Source: Archaeoglobus sp. JdFR-24 (GTDB lineage Archaea; Halobacteriota; Archaeoglobi; Archaeoglobales; Archaeoglobaceae). Taken from it: 64,000 bases of DNA. The stretch lies in contig MTML01000042.1 in assembly GCA_002011215.1 (NCBI GenBank), positions 1-64,000 of the forward strand, given 5' to 3'. This document shows, in pieces, positions 45,468-53,708 of the stretch. The notes below the pieces were generated by a model, which saw nothing but the letters and a program-made list of their open reading frames with translations, did not search any database and was not told the origin of the DNA. The stretch's first letter is position 1. Every line of letters begins with the position of its first letter. Made by a program: the position numbers and the translations under genes.

Positions 45468-46682
45468 TCATGGTTTCATAAATGGAAGAACTGCAAAAAC
45501 TTTCGCATCTTCAACGAGATTTCTGATCTTTGCATACTCGTTGGGCTGATGGGCGGTGTTATCTACTGTACTCCACACGGCCGTCTCAAATCCAGCCTTT
45601 CTGAAGAAAGCTGCACATGTGTTTCCCCCCATCCCGTAAACTCCTGAATCAACTCCTTTTGTGACTTTTATGGATTTTTTAAGTAGTTTCACAATTTCGG
45701 AATCCTCAGAAGTTGGAGGGGATGACTCCTTCTGGACTATCTCAATATCGATTTTCTCTCCATCTCTACTTTCAAACTCACATGCAACTGCTTTGACAAC
45801 CTCAAGAACCTCCTCAACAGGGTAATCAGGAAGTATCCTGCAGTCCATGTAGCTGATATCCAGCCCGGGGATCGTGTTAACATTATCTACATTTCTCTCT
45901 CTTTTGGTTGGTTCGAATGTGGAGTAGGGAGGTGAGAAAAGTTTGTCTGTTTTGTTGAATTTTTCTTTTAGCTTCTTATCTAATGCAAGAATAAACTCCA
46001 TGGTTCTTCTTGATGCGTTCAATCCATTTTCAGGAGTACTTGCATGTGTTTGTTTTCCGAAAACAGAGAATTTAAGCCAGAGAATACTCTTTTCTGCGAT
46101 TTCAATGAGATTGCCTGAAGGGGTCCCGCCATCTGGGACTATGAATAAGTCATCCTTGCTAAAAATATTCTGATTCAGAAGGTGCTGGATGCCATACTTG
46201 CTTCCAGTTTCCTCATCAGACACGAAAACCAAACCCAGGCTATATTCAGGCACGATATCCAGCTCGATTATTGCTTTACCGGCAATCAGGGAGGCGACAA
46301 GGCTCTGACCATTATCTTCACTCCCCCTCCCGTAAACCCGGCCATCTTTTACAATCGCTTTGAATGGTGGCGTATTCCATAGGGATGCATCCCCTTCAGG
46401 AACCACATCCATATGAGTAACTATCCACACCGTTCTCCTCTTTTTACCAACAATTTTTGCGACAATATTTGGCCTTATTCCACCAGCAGCCCGTTCATCC
46501 TCTGCATCGTGTCTTTCAACTTCAAACTCCTCCAGATTTCTTAAGAGGAGTTCAGCCTTCTCTAACTCCCCATCTCCCCCAGTATCCGGGCTTATAGCTT
46601 TGATTTCAATTAACTCAGAAAGAAGTTTTATGGCATAATCTTCCAGTTCATTTACTTTATTCACAATCCTATCCAAATTCAT
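45468..46682 (-). CDS. M20-family metallopeptidase/desuccinylase-like
   Basis: A 404-residue enzyme with the M20 zinc motifs VTHMDVVPEGD, GRGSEDNGQSLVA, VFVSDEETGSKYG and a final TVDNTAHQPNEY. It would hydrolyse an N-acyl amino acid or small peptide; the succinyl-diaminopimelate desuccinylase label often given to this group is not proven here. It is a single gene in this region. Confidence 0.85.
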   Translation of the reverse strand: MNLDRIVNKVNELEDYAIKLLSELIEIKAISPDTGGDGELEKAELLLRNLEEFEVERHDAEDERAAGGIRPNIVAKIVGKKRRTVWIVTHMDVVPEGDASLWNTPPFKAIVKDGRVYGRGSEDNGQSLVASLIAGKAIIELDIVPEYSLGLVFVSDEETGSKYGIQHLLNQNIFSKDDLFIVPDGGTPSGNLIEIAEKSILWLKFSVFGKQTHASTPENGLNASRRTMEFILALDKKLKEKFNKTDKLFSPPYSTFEPTKRERNVDNVNTIPGLDISYMDCRILPDYPVEEVLEVVKAVACEFESRDGEKIDIEIVQKESSPPTSEDSEIVKLLKKSIKVTKGVDSGVYGMGGNTCAAFFRKAGFETAVWSTVDNTAHQPNEYAKIRNLVEDAKVFAVLPFMKP

Positions 46683-46742
46683 GGTTTTACCCTGGTTTAA
46701 CTTTATTTAATTTTTTAAGATTCATAACCATCCATACAACCA

Positions 46743-47213
46743 TCATCTTAGCATTTCGATTACCTTATTTTCCAGGCTTTTGACCATTTCAAGAGTTTCT
46801 GCATCTTTTGATTGCTCTTTGAGTATTCCAAGTTCAGTTCTGACAGGTGCAAGTATCTTAAACAGATCTTCTTTATTTGCACCATTTGCTTTGCTGACAA
46901 CTTCTTTCAACAAATTCAATTTTTTCCTTGCAATGAAATCTTTTTGCAACTCTCTTCTCAACACCTTGAAAATTTGAGCAATTTTTCTCCCTTCTTCCGT
47001 GAATCTGACTATTCTCACTCTTCCCTTAAACTGACTCTCGATCAGTGCATTCTCCTCAAATTCGCTGAGGACTTTAGATATGTAACTGTAGGGAGATCCA
47101 ACCTCTTTTGATATGCCTAATGGATAAGCATTCTCTCCCTAGTCCTCAGCTTCGAGAATTTTAAGCATTATATCGACTGTTTTTTCGTGCAGAAACATTT
47201 TCTCCAGGCTCAT
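46743..47213 (-). pseudogene. Winged-helix regulator interrupted by one in-frame TAG
   Basis: Read from ATG 47213 after GGAGGTG, the frame gives MSLEKMFLHEKTVDIMLKIL..EAED, then TAG (47139-47141), then continues without change of frame as GENAYPLGISKEVGSPYSYI, a winged-helix, and on through IVRFTEEGRKIAQIFKVL to 46743. Apart from this one codon the gene is intact, about 156 residues. It starts 3 bp after mscS. It may be a recent nonsense mutation, or the TAG may be read through. Confidence 0.65.
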
Positions 47214-47216
47214 ACT

Positions 47217-48047
47217 TTACACCTCCTTTTGAAGTTTATTCGCAAACCATACAACTCTTTGCGGGAAGGGTATTTCGATTCCCTCATCTTCAATTGCCTT
47301 TTTAATTTTCCACAGCAGATCCATTTTCACCTCAAACCATATTTCTGCCGGTGCCCAGACTCTTACAGCTATGTTAACACTGCTGTCTGCGAGCTTGTCG
47401 ACGAAAATTGCCGCAGGTGGGTTTTTAAGGACGAATGGATGGGCATCAACAACTTGCTTTATTACCTCAATTGCTTTTTCTGCATCATCTGCATATCTTA
47501 TACCGACAACGTATTCAAATCTTCTTGCTGTGTTCGCTACATAGTTCACGATATTCGAAGTAAAAACTTTCTCATTCGGTATTCTTACATAAATTCCATC
47601 AAAGGTTCTTACAACGGTTGAAAGTATGTTTATGTCTTCCACTATTCCTGTGACATCACCGACATTCACAGGATCTCCAATCTTTACTGGCCTCTCGAAT
47701 ATTAGAAACAAACCGGAAACAAAATTTGAAACCACGCTCTGGCTTGCAAAACCGATAATAAGCCCTGCGAATCCACCAGCAACCAGCAAACCGGAAAGGT
47801 TTATACCAAATTGAGTGAGGGAAGAAATAACTGCAATGATTATTATACCGTAATAGGTTATTTTCTCCACAACATTCAGAAGGTCTTTGGGGATTTTATC
47901 ACTTAAAAATCTTCTGAGGTATGTTATCGCCATTCTTGCAGTGATTAAAGAGAGGAGTACAATAATTACAAAAACCATAACATCGAATAATGTAATATCT
48001 CCATAAATATTAATTTCAAACAGGGTGGTTAAAAATCCTATGTCCAT
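47217..48047 (-). CDS. mscS: Small-conductance mechanosensitive channel MscS
   Basis: A 276-residue MscS-family channel: three N-terminal spans, the pore helix with VAGGFAGLIIGFASQSVVSN, the beta domain FERPVKIGDPVNVGDVTGIV and the C-terminal alpha/beta domain ending EGIEIPFPQRVV. It releases solutes on osmotic down-shock. ATG 48047 follows GGGTGATTCG, which is part of a duplicated start region (48043-48087). Confidence 0.95.
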   Translation of the reverse strand: MDIGFLTTLFEINIYGDITLFDVMVFVIIVLLSLITARMAITYLRRFLSDKIPKDLLNVVEKITYYGIIIIAVISSLTQFGINLSGLLVAGGFAGLIIGFASQSVVSNFVSGLFLIFERPVKIGDPVNVGDVTGIVEDINILSTVVRTFDGIYVRIPNEKVFTSNIVNYVANTARRFEYVVGIRYADDAEKAIEVIKQVVDAHPFVLKNPPAAIFVDKLADSSVNIAVRVWAPAEIWFEVKMDLLWKIKKAIEDEGIEIPFPQRVVWFANKLQKEV

Positions 48048-48087
48048 CACGAATCACCCGTATCCGTACTCCATCACGAATCCACCC
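48043..48087 (-). repeat. Duplicated Shine-Dalgarno/start region at the DUF432-mscS junction
   Basis: TCCATCACGAATCACCC (48043-48059) recurs at 48070-48087 with one inserted base, a 27-bp period. On the coding strand both contain GGGTG(G)ATTCGTGATGGA; one copy is the mscS start, the other encodes the last residues of DUF432 (GGFVMEYGYG). Confidence 0.75.
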
Positions 48088-48770
48088 TTCTCTATAATCT
48101 GAAGTCCCTTTGCGCTGTAGAGTTCAACTGATCTTTTCTGACTGTCTTCCAGTGGTTTGTTTATGAATTTTGTCTCGGCTATACTTTTCCCGGTAATCTT
48201 TACCTCTCCTTTCATGGAGATAAGCTTGTTATTGTAAAATATTTTCATGTCAATCGCGTCAAATACTGTTTTTGAAACCTTAACCCACTCACTCAGCGTA
48301 TTTTTAATGCTGAGTTCAATAACCCCCTCTTCGCTGGGATCAGTTTCGGGAATCTCAGTATATATTTTGCTCTCGTGCTGCCTGCAAATAATACCTCTCC
48401 TCGGAGTACCGTAGAGGGTATACTTGGGTTTGGTTTTTGTAAATATGTCTAATGGGTTGATTTTACCACCTTTTGAGACAAAAACACAGATTTCTACAGG
48501 AAATTTGACGAATACTCTCGCAAAACCTGTAGGTTCGATAATCACAGGCTCTGAAAAATCTATCTCCAGATGATTCGTAATTTTTTTTGGAAGGTTTACT
48601 GGCTCTACCGGAAGAACAAGAATGCTATTTATCTCAGCAGAAAGCTTTATTTTAAATCTTTCTCCGCGACATTCCCTCGAATAGCTGATTAACCCACCTG
48701 ATTCGCTTGCTGAAATGGATATCTTATCGTCCCTATATGAAAACGGGATTTTGTGTTCACCGAATATCAT
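48054..48770 (-). CDS. DUF432 protein, MscS-associated
   Basis: A 238-residue, mostly beta protein with blocks ILVLPVEPVNLPKKITNHLE, EPVIIEPTGFARVFVKFPVE and TPRRGIICRQHESKIYTE. It matches the archaeal DUF432 family, which is often encoded next to mscS; function unknown. The stop overlaps the mscS Shine-Dalgarno, so both are cotranscribed. No signal peptide or membrane span is seen. Confidence 0.75.
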   Translation of the reverse strand: MIFGEHKIPFSYRDDKISISASESGGLISYSRECRGERFKIKLSAEINSILVLPVEPVNLPKKITNHLEIDFSEPVIIEPTGFARVFVKFPVEICVFVSKGGKINPLDIFTKTKPKYTLYGTPRRGIICRQHESKIYTEIPETDPSEEGVIELSIKNTLSEWVKVSKTVFDAIDMKIFYNNKLISMKGEVKITGKSIAETKFINKPLEDSQKRSVELYSAKGLQIIEKGGFVMEYGYG

Positions 48771-48903
48771 TTTTTCTTTTCACCAATTGTTATTTCGTTT
48801 ATATGTCAAAATTGAGAGTATTAAAATTTTTGGAAGTGCAAAAGATTTATACTCGAACTGAAGTATGGGGGAGTTGTATCTAAGAGATTCAAGAGGTGCT
48901 GAA

Positions 48904-49677
48904 ATGGGAAAAGAAAATGAAGAAGTGCAGGAAGTAAAGTATGAAGATAACCCAGAGCTTAAGGATGAAAATCTTGGAGATGAAAATCTCTCTGCAGAGG
49001 AATGGTTCAAAAAAGGACTTAATGCAAAGAATATAAACGAAGAAATCATGTGCTTCCAGAAAAGTATAGAAGTGGATCCAGACAACCCTTCTGCATGGAA
49101 TAATCTTGGCATTGCTCTTTTCGATTTGGGGAAGCAGGAGGAAGCCATCCAGTGCTTTGTGAGAGCTCTTGAGATTGATTCACATTATGTTGACGGTCTT
49201 TTTAACCTGGGAATTGCGCTTATGGCAAATAAGAGGTTTGAAGAAGCACTTCAGTGCTATGAGAGGATACTCAAGATTGAGGAAAAGGATTCGAACACAT
49301 GGAACAATATTGGGTATGCACTCTATAATCTTGGAAAGTATGATGAGGCTGAAAATGCATTAAAGAAAGCCATTGAATTTCAACCACAAAACGCATTTGC
49401 ATGGTTTAATCTTGGTCTTCTTTACTATGCTCTTGAGAAATTTGATGATGCTCTCCAATGCTATAAAAAAGTCCTTGAAATTCAACCCAACCATATTCAG
49501 GCAATGAACAATGTTGGTATCGTGCTCGGGAGAATAGGGGAACTCAGGGAAGCTATAAAGATTTTTGATCAGGTACTGGAGCTCGAACCAAAAAATGAAA
49601 TAGCTAAATTCAACAGACAGTTTTTCCTTCAGAAAATAGGAGTCTCAGAAGATTCGGAGGAAATCACTGATAACTGA
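48904..49677 (+). CDS. Tetratricopeptide-repeat protein
   Basis: About 257 residues: an acidic N-terminal 40 residues, then six TPR units of 34 residues (first around AEEWFKKGLNAKNINEEIMC, last around REAIKIFDQVLELEPKNEIA) with the usual W/N-L-G-A-Y-A-P spacing. TPR arrays bind partner proteins; partners are unknown. A TATA-like AAGATTTATAC near 48842 and GAGGTGCT before ATG 48904 favour this start over ATG 48865. Confidence 0.87.
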   Translation: MGKENEEVQEVKYEDNPELKDENLGDENLSAEEWFKKGLNAKNINEEIMCFQKSIEVDPDNPSAWNNLGIALFDLGKQEEAIQCFVRALEIDSHYVDGLFNLGIALMANKRFEEALQCYERILKIEEKDSNTWNNIGYALYNLGKYDEAENALKKAIEFQPQNAFAWFNLGLLYYALEKFDDALQCYKKVLEIQPNHIQAMNNVGIVLGRIGELREAIKIFDQVLELEPKNEIAKFNRQFFLQKIGVSEDSEEITDN

Positions 49678-49737
49678 TTAACGTAAATTGAAATTAACGT
49701 GAGTTTTATGTTAATTTAACATGACCCGGGGATTCAT

Positions 49738-50760
49738 ATGTACAATAACCTGCAGAATAAAAAGCTTGAACTGATTTTTTTACTTGATGAGTCAGAACTG
49801 TCAAAGAAAGCTGAGGAATTTGCATTTGAGCTCGAAAAGATCATAAAATCCAGCTCCGAAATAAACAGCTCCGAAATCGACATATCAATTGAAAAAAACT
49901 ATGGAAACTATGGAAAATTAGAGTACGATTTGAATGTAAAACCAGCCATTATTTTAAAAAACCAGAAAGGTTCAGAAATAGTTTATTATGGGTATCCCGA
50001 GGGAATTGAACGAACGTTTTTACTTAAAATTATTTCTAAGTTGTTTCAAGATGCAATCGATATTAATAGAACGTACTATGAAAGAATAAAACGAATTGGT
50101 GATGTGAAATTCACTGTGTTTGTTGCACCTTTCTGTCCTCACTGTGCGAATACTGTCGAGAGATTAAGTCAGACTGTGATAATAAATCCCAGAATAAAGC
50201 TGATGGTGGTGGATATAACTCAGTTTGATGAACTGAGGGAGAAATTTAGAGTGGTTTCAGTTCCCGTAATTCTTATTAATGGAAAAATCACATTACATGG
50301 CGAAAAATCATTTGAGGAATTACTTGAATGGGCTGAAAAATTTGGTGATGAGAATTTTATCGCTGACTATATTGTAAAAATGATCAGAGAGGGGAAGGCT
50401 GAAGAACTCAGTCATGCAATTGTTGAACTGGAGAATGATGAGGCCATCGCGGATCTCCTCACTCATCAGGACTTTTTTGTTAGATTGGGGGCTATGTTTT
50501 TACTCGAGCACTTATTTGAAAAAAATAAGGAAAATGTGATCCGGGCCAAAGGAAAAATTATTGAGCTCCTGGAACACGGTGATTTCAGAATAAGGGAAGA
50601 TGCGGCAATGATTCTGGGGAAGATCGGTGATATGGAGGACGTTGAAATTCTACAAAAAAGGCTTGATCTGGAACGGGGAGAAGTCAGGGAAGCAATTCAG
50701 GAAGCAATTCAGGAAATAGTAGAAAGATCAGAACAAAAATTCGATGAGGTTAGCAGTTAA
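49738..50760 (+). CDS. Tandem thioredoxin-fold protein fused to HEAT-like repeats
   Basis: A 340-residue fusion. Residues 1-110 resemble the N-terminal glutaredoxin-like unit of archaeal protein disulfide oxidoreductase but lack a CxxC. Residues 115-210 are a second thioredoxin-like unit with CPHC at 133-136 (VAPFCPHCANTV). From about 215 to 330 there are HEAT/PBS-lyase-like helical repeats (REGKAEELSHAIVELENDEA; EHGDFRIREDAAMILGKIGD). Two short in-frame tandem duplications are visible (49851-49877 and 50691-50714). Confidence 0.8.
   Translation: MYNNLQNKKLELIFLLDESELSKKAEEFAFELEKIIKSSSEINSSEIDISIEKNYGNYGKLEYDLNVKPAIILKNQKGSEIVYYGYPEGIERTFLLKIISKLFQDAIDINRTYYERIKRIGDVKFTVFVAPFCPHCANTVERLSQTVIINPRIKLMVVDITQFDELREKFRVVSVPVILINGKITLHGEKSFEELLEWAEKFGDENFIADYIVKMIREGKAEELSHAIVELENDEAIADLLTHQDFFVRLGAMFLLEHLFEKNKENVIRAKGKIIELLEHGDFRIREDAAMILGKIGDMEDVEILQKRLDLERGEVREAIQEAIQEIVERSEQKFDEVSS
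50691..50714 (+). repeat. 12-bp in-frame tandem duplication near the end of the thioredoxin-HEAT gene
   Basis: AGCAATTCAGGA is repeated perfectly at 50691-50702 and 50703-50714, giving EAIQEAIQ in the protein. Confidence 0.85.
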
Positions 50761-50849
50761 ACTTAAAAGTTTGGAATTTCAGAATAAATCAGAAGTCAAA
50801 AAATTCTGTAATCATTGCAGATACTCAACCATCCCATAAAGGTGATTTT

Positions 50850-51407
50850 ATGGCTGAAGTGAATATAGATGGCATTTCATGCACGTATGATATAAGGGGT
50901 GAGAAGGCAATCCTCCTCTACCCTCCACACCCTGAAATGGGTGGTAGTAGATTTGATGTAAGGCTGGAAAGAATCTCCGATGAGCTGAAAAGAGGCGGAT
51001 ATTCTACACTTCGTTTTGATTATGCTAAACCCTTCAGAAATGGAATTGGGGAAATAGAAGATGCAAGGAAATGCATTTTCTATCTGAAAAACCGACATGA
51101 TTTTGTTGGGCTTGTTGGATATTCTTTTGGAAGTGTTGTGGCATCGAATACTGCAGAATATGGTGATGCTCTTGTACTGGTCTCTCCATTAAAAAGAATA
51201 AACTCGATTGAACTTAAAAACACCAGCATACCAAAATATTTGATATGGGCGACCAAGGATGAAATCGTCCCAAAAGAAGTATCAGTAGAGATTTTTAACT
51301 GGTTTGACCCTCCAAAAGAATTCCTGGAAGTTGAGACAGATCATTTTTATTTTGGAAAGTTTGATGTTCTTGCAAAATCCATCCGGGAGTTCTTTGACGG
51401 ACTATAA
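50850..51407 (+). CDS. Small alpha/beta-hydrolase
   Basis: A 185-residue hydrolase with the nucleophile elbow GYSFGSVVAS, a late Asp in YLIWATKDEIVPKE and a His in VETDHFYFGK, making a full Ser-Asp-His triad. Residues YPPHPEMGGSRFD near the start resemble the dienelactone-hydrolase/YghX-like small esterases. The substrate is unknown. AAGGTGAT precedes the ATG. Confidence 0.82.
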   Translation: MAEVNIDGISCTYDIRGEKAILLYPPHPEMGGSRFDVRLERISDELKRGGYSTLRFDYAKPFRNGIGEIEDARKCIFYLKNRHDFVGLVGYSFGSVVASNTAEYGDALVLVSPLKRINSIELKNTSIPKYLIWATKDEIVPKEVSVEIFNWFDPPKEFLEVETDHFYFGKFDVLAKSIREFFDGL

Positions 51408-51493
51408 CTTTGAATTGACGAAAATTTATTGAATCCTGCTTTTCATATCATGAAAATCGCAAAACATATTTAATTTTGAGTCAATAGTAGTAT

Positions 51494-52090
51494 GTGGAGA
51501 GAGTTGAAGAGTATCTGGAAGCAATTTATGACCTCCAGCAGAGGGAGAAGAAGGTTGTAAGAACGAATGATCTTGCAAAAAAACTCAATGTCAGGCCATC
51601 CAGTGTAACTGAAATGCTATCAAAACTGAGTGAAAAAGGTTTTGTTGAGTATCAACCATATTATGGTGTAGCACTTACCGAAAAGGGCTCAGAAGTGGCT
51701 AAAAGAGTGAAAAGATTTCATAAGATCTTTGAGGTATTTTTCACTGATTTTCTTGGAGTTGATAGAGATGAAGCTCATAAACTCAGCTGTGAGCTGGAAC
51801 ATCACGTGAATGATGAAGTGGCAGACAGAGTATGCATGCTTATAGCATCATCCGACTGCAGAGCATGTTCTGATTGTGACCGAACCTTTTTCGCTCTTTC
51901 GAACGCCCCTGATGGACAGTATGAAATAATGGCAGCCCCCGTTATATCTCAGAGAATTGGTTTTGAACCGGGCAGAATAATTCTCAAATCCGGCAATGAA
52001 ATCACTCTGATCTTGAAGGATAAGAAGGAGGAGTATACTATCAGCCATGAACTTGCCTCTAAGATCATAGTGAAATCAATGGAGGTTTAG
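51494..52090 (+). CDS. DtxR/MntR-family metal-dependent regulator
   Basis: A 198-residue regulator. EEYLEAIYDLQQREKKVVRTN starts the winged-helix domain, RPSSVTEMLSKLSEKGFVEY is the recognition helix, and LSCELEHHVNDEVADRVC contains metal ligands of the dimerisation domain. Residues 110-125 add a Cys-rich stretch (CRACSDC), and the tail looks like a FeoA/SH3 domain. It probably senses iron or manganese. The start is GTG 51494, about 25 bp after a TATA-like ATATTTAATT, so leaderless. Confidence 0.87.
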   Translation: MERVEEYLEAIYDLQQREKKVVRTNDLAKKLNVRPSSVTEMLSKLSEKGFVEYQPYYGVALTEKGSEVAKRVKRFHKIFEVFFTDFLGVDRDEAHKLSCELEHHVNDEVADRVCMLIASSDCRACSDCDRTFFALSNAPDGQYEIMAAPVISQRIGFEPGRIILKSGNEITLILKDKKEEYTISHELASKIIVKSMEV

Positions 52091-52163
52091 TGATCTGGTT
52101 AGCTTTAGTTAGATTTTAACTATTTACATACCTTCAAAAAATGTTGAAAAAGGGCAAAGGCTG

Positions 52164-52925
52164 TTAAGGGGTAAGAGCTTCTCCTTTTATGGCGATTTTT
52201 GACGCCAGTGATACGATGGACAATCCTGTTTTTTCACATACCTCTACTGCTGAATCAAGAATGGCGGCCTTGGAGACTACGAGTGGTATTCCTGCCCTGA
52301 CAGCCTTTGCGGCAATCCCCCTGCTAATCCTGCCTGAGAGCAGCAGAAAAGTTCTTGAAAAGTCTATTTCCTCTTTCAGACCCATACCTATGACTTTATC
52401 CACAGCATTATGTCTTCCAACATCTATTGCTCTAACCAGCATTCCCTCTTTCCCAACGATTGAGGCTGTGTGATATCCTCTGGTCTGTTTGTATTCTGCG
52501 ACTTCAATAAATTGCAGTGCCCCTTCAACCTCTTCAAGTGAAAAAGTTTCATTTGAAGTAACTTCAGGAAGAATCTCTTCATCTCTGAATACACCTACAC
52601 AGCCAGAACTTCTTAATTCTAAAAGAAAAGAATCTGCATCAACATCCACAAAAACTCTATCGCCTTTTACATCAATAACGGCATCTTTCCATCTTGTTTT
52701 TATAATCAACCCTTCAGAAACTATAAATCCAATCACAAGTTCCTCCAGATCTGCAGGAGTGCACATGAGGTGGGAAGGAAGACCGTTGATGAAAATCGTT
52801 ATTTCTTTCTCCTTAGCAAGCTCAAGCGGTTGACCCAGATGAATTACTGGGACATCTCTGAATTCCATAGTAGAATCTGGAATTGATAATTTAAAGTATT
52901 TCTGGTTTTCGAATGCAATGATCAA
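52164..52925 (-). CDS. fdhD: Formate dehydrogenase accessory sulfurtransferase FdhD
   Basis: A 253-residue protein with FdhD blocks INGLPSHLMCTPADLEELVI, RGYHTASIV and RAIDVGRHNAVDKVIG, followed by LLLSGRISRGIAAKAVRAGI. FdhD passes sulfur from a cysteine desulfurase to the Mo/W-bis-pterin cofactor, relevant to FwdB-like enzymes. The usual CxxC is reduced to one Cys here (SSGCVGVF). The start appears to be TTG 52925, overlapping the nfi stop; ATG 52868 is an alternative. Confidence 0.9.
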   Translation of the reverse strand: MIIAFENQKYFKLSIPDSTMEFRDVPVIHLGQPLELAKEKEITIFINGLPSHLMCTPADLEELVIGFIVSEGLIIKTRWKDAVIDVKGDRVFVDVDADSFLLELRSSGCVGVFRDEEILPEVTSNETFSLEEVEGALQFIEVAEYKQTRGYHTASIVGKEGMLVRAIDVGRHNAVDKVIGMGLKEEIDFSRTFLLLSGRISRGIAAKAVRAGIPLVVSKAAILDSAVEVCEKTGLSIVSLASKIAIKGEALTP

Positions 52926-53614
52926 TATAACGATTCTCTTTTTAGCAGGTCCTTTCTCCTCTCACCGGCAAGTCTGTGAGCAATTCTCAACGGCTCTGGA
53001 AGTTTATAACCTTTTAATGTCATTTTAACGATTTTAACTGTGAGATCGTGGCTGATAAAGCATCCGGGCGATATAAAAATGGGTTTGCATCTGTTGCAAC
53101 TCTTCAAAACATAGCCTATAAGCTCTTTGCCATCCATCAATGGCTTAGATTCACCTGGTCTGGATGGATTTATGAACTCACCAATCAGCTTTTTCTTTGT
53201 TACACCAATGGAGGGCATTCCCATTTCAAGACCGATATAGCTGGCAAGACCACACTTTCTTGGATGTGCTATCCCACTTCCATCGACCATTATTACGGTT
53301 CTGTCTCTGATCGATCCTTTAACAATTTTTTTCAGGGCATTCAAAGCACTATGTCCCTCTCTGAACATGAGAAAAGTTGGGATGTAGGGGAAATTTACCT
53401 CATCTACAGTAACAGCCTCATCTACAACCTCAAGCTCGGGAAAGGTTAAAAGAACACCTGCAGAAATCACAGTATTTGATCTGAATCCTAAAAAGGATTG
53501 ATCTACTCCTGCGATGTATTTTATCTCATCCAGGCTTAAAACATCCTTTAAATTTATCAGCTTTGCCATCTTTTCCTGTTTTCTCCTCAATTCTTCAAGA
53601 TTAATTGGTCTCAT
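52922..53614 (-). CDS. nfi: Endonuclease V
   Basis: A 230-residue EndoV: YIAGVDQSFLG carries the first catalytic Asp, FPYIPTFLMFREGHSALNAL the wedge and Glu, and VIMVDGSGIAHPRKCGLASYIG the next Asp with the substrate pocket. It cuts next to deoxyinosine (or inosine in RNA). GAGGT lies before the ATG. It forms a two-gene operon with fdhD, with no obvious functional link. Confidence 0.95.
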   Translation of the reverse strand: MRPINLEELRRKQEKMAKLINLKDVLSLDEIKYIAGVDQSFLGFRSNTVISAGVLLTFPELEVVDEAVTVDEVNFPYIPTFLMFREGHSALNALKKIVKGSIRDRTVIMVDGSGIAHPRKCGLASYIGLEMGMPSIGVTKKKLIGEFINPSRPGESKPLMDGKELIGYVLKSCNRCKPIFISPGCFISHDLTVKIVKMTLKGYKLPEPLRIAHRLAGERRKDLLKRESLY

Positions 53615-53708
53615 ACTGTGGTGACCTCATAACCTTACCATTGATGACTGCATAATCAAACAATCGATTATCTAAAACTCAATTAACACTTATGCCTCTG
53701 CATATTTC

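Noticed and set aside
46743..47213. Pyrrolysine encoded by the in-frame TAG
   Set aside because: TAG ends many intact genes in this window, and pyrrolysine is not known from Archaeoglobales; a nonsense mutation is the simpler reading, so it is recorded only as a check.
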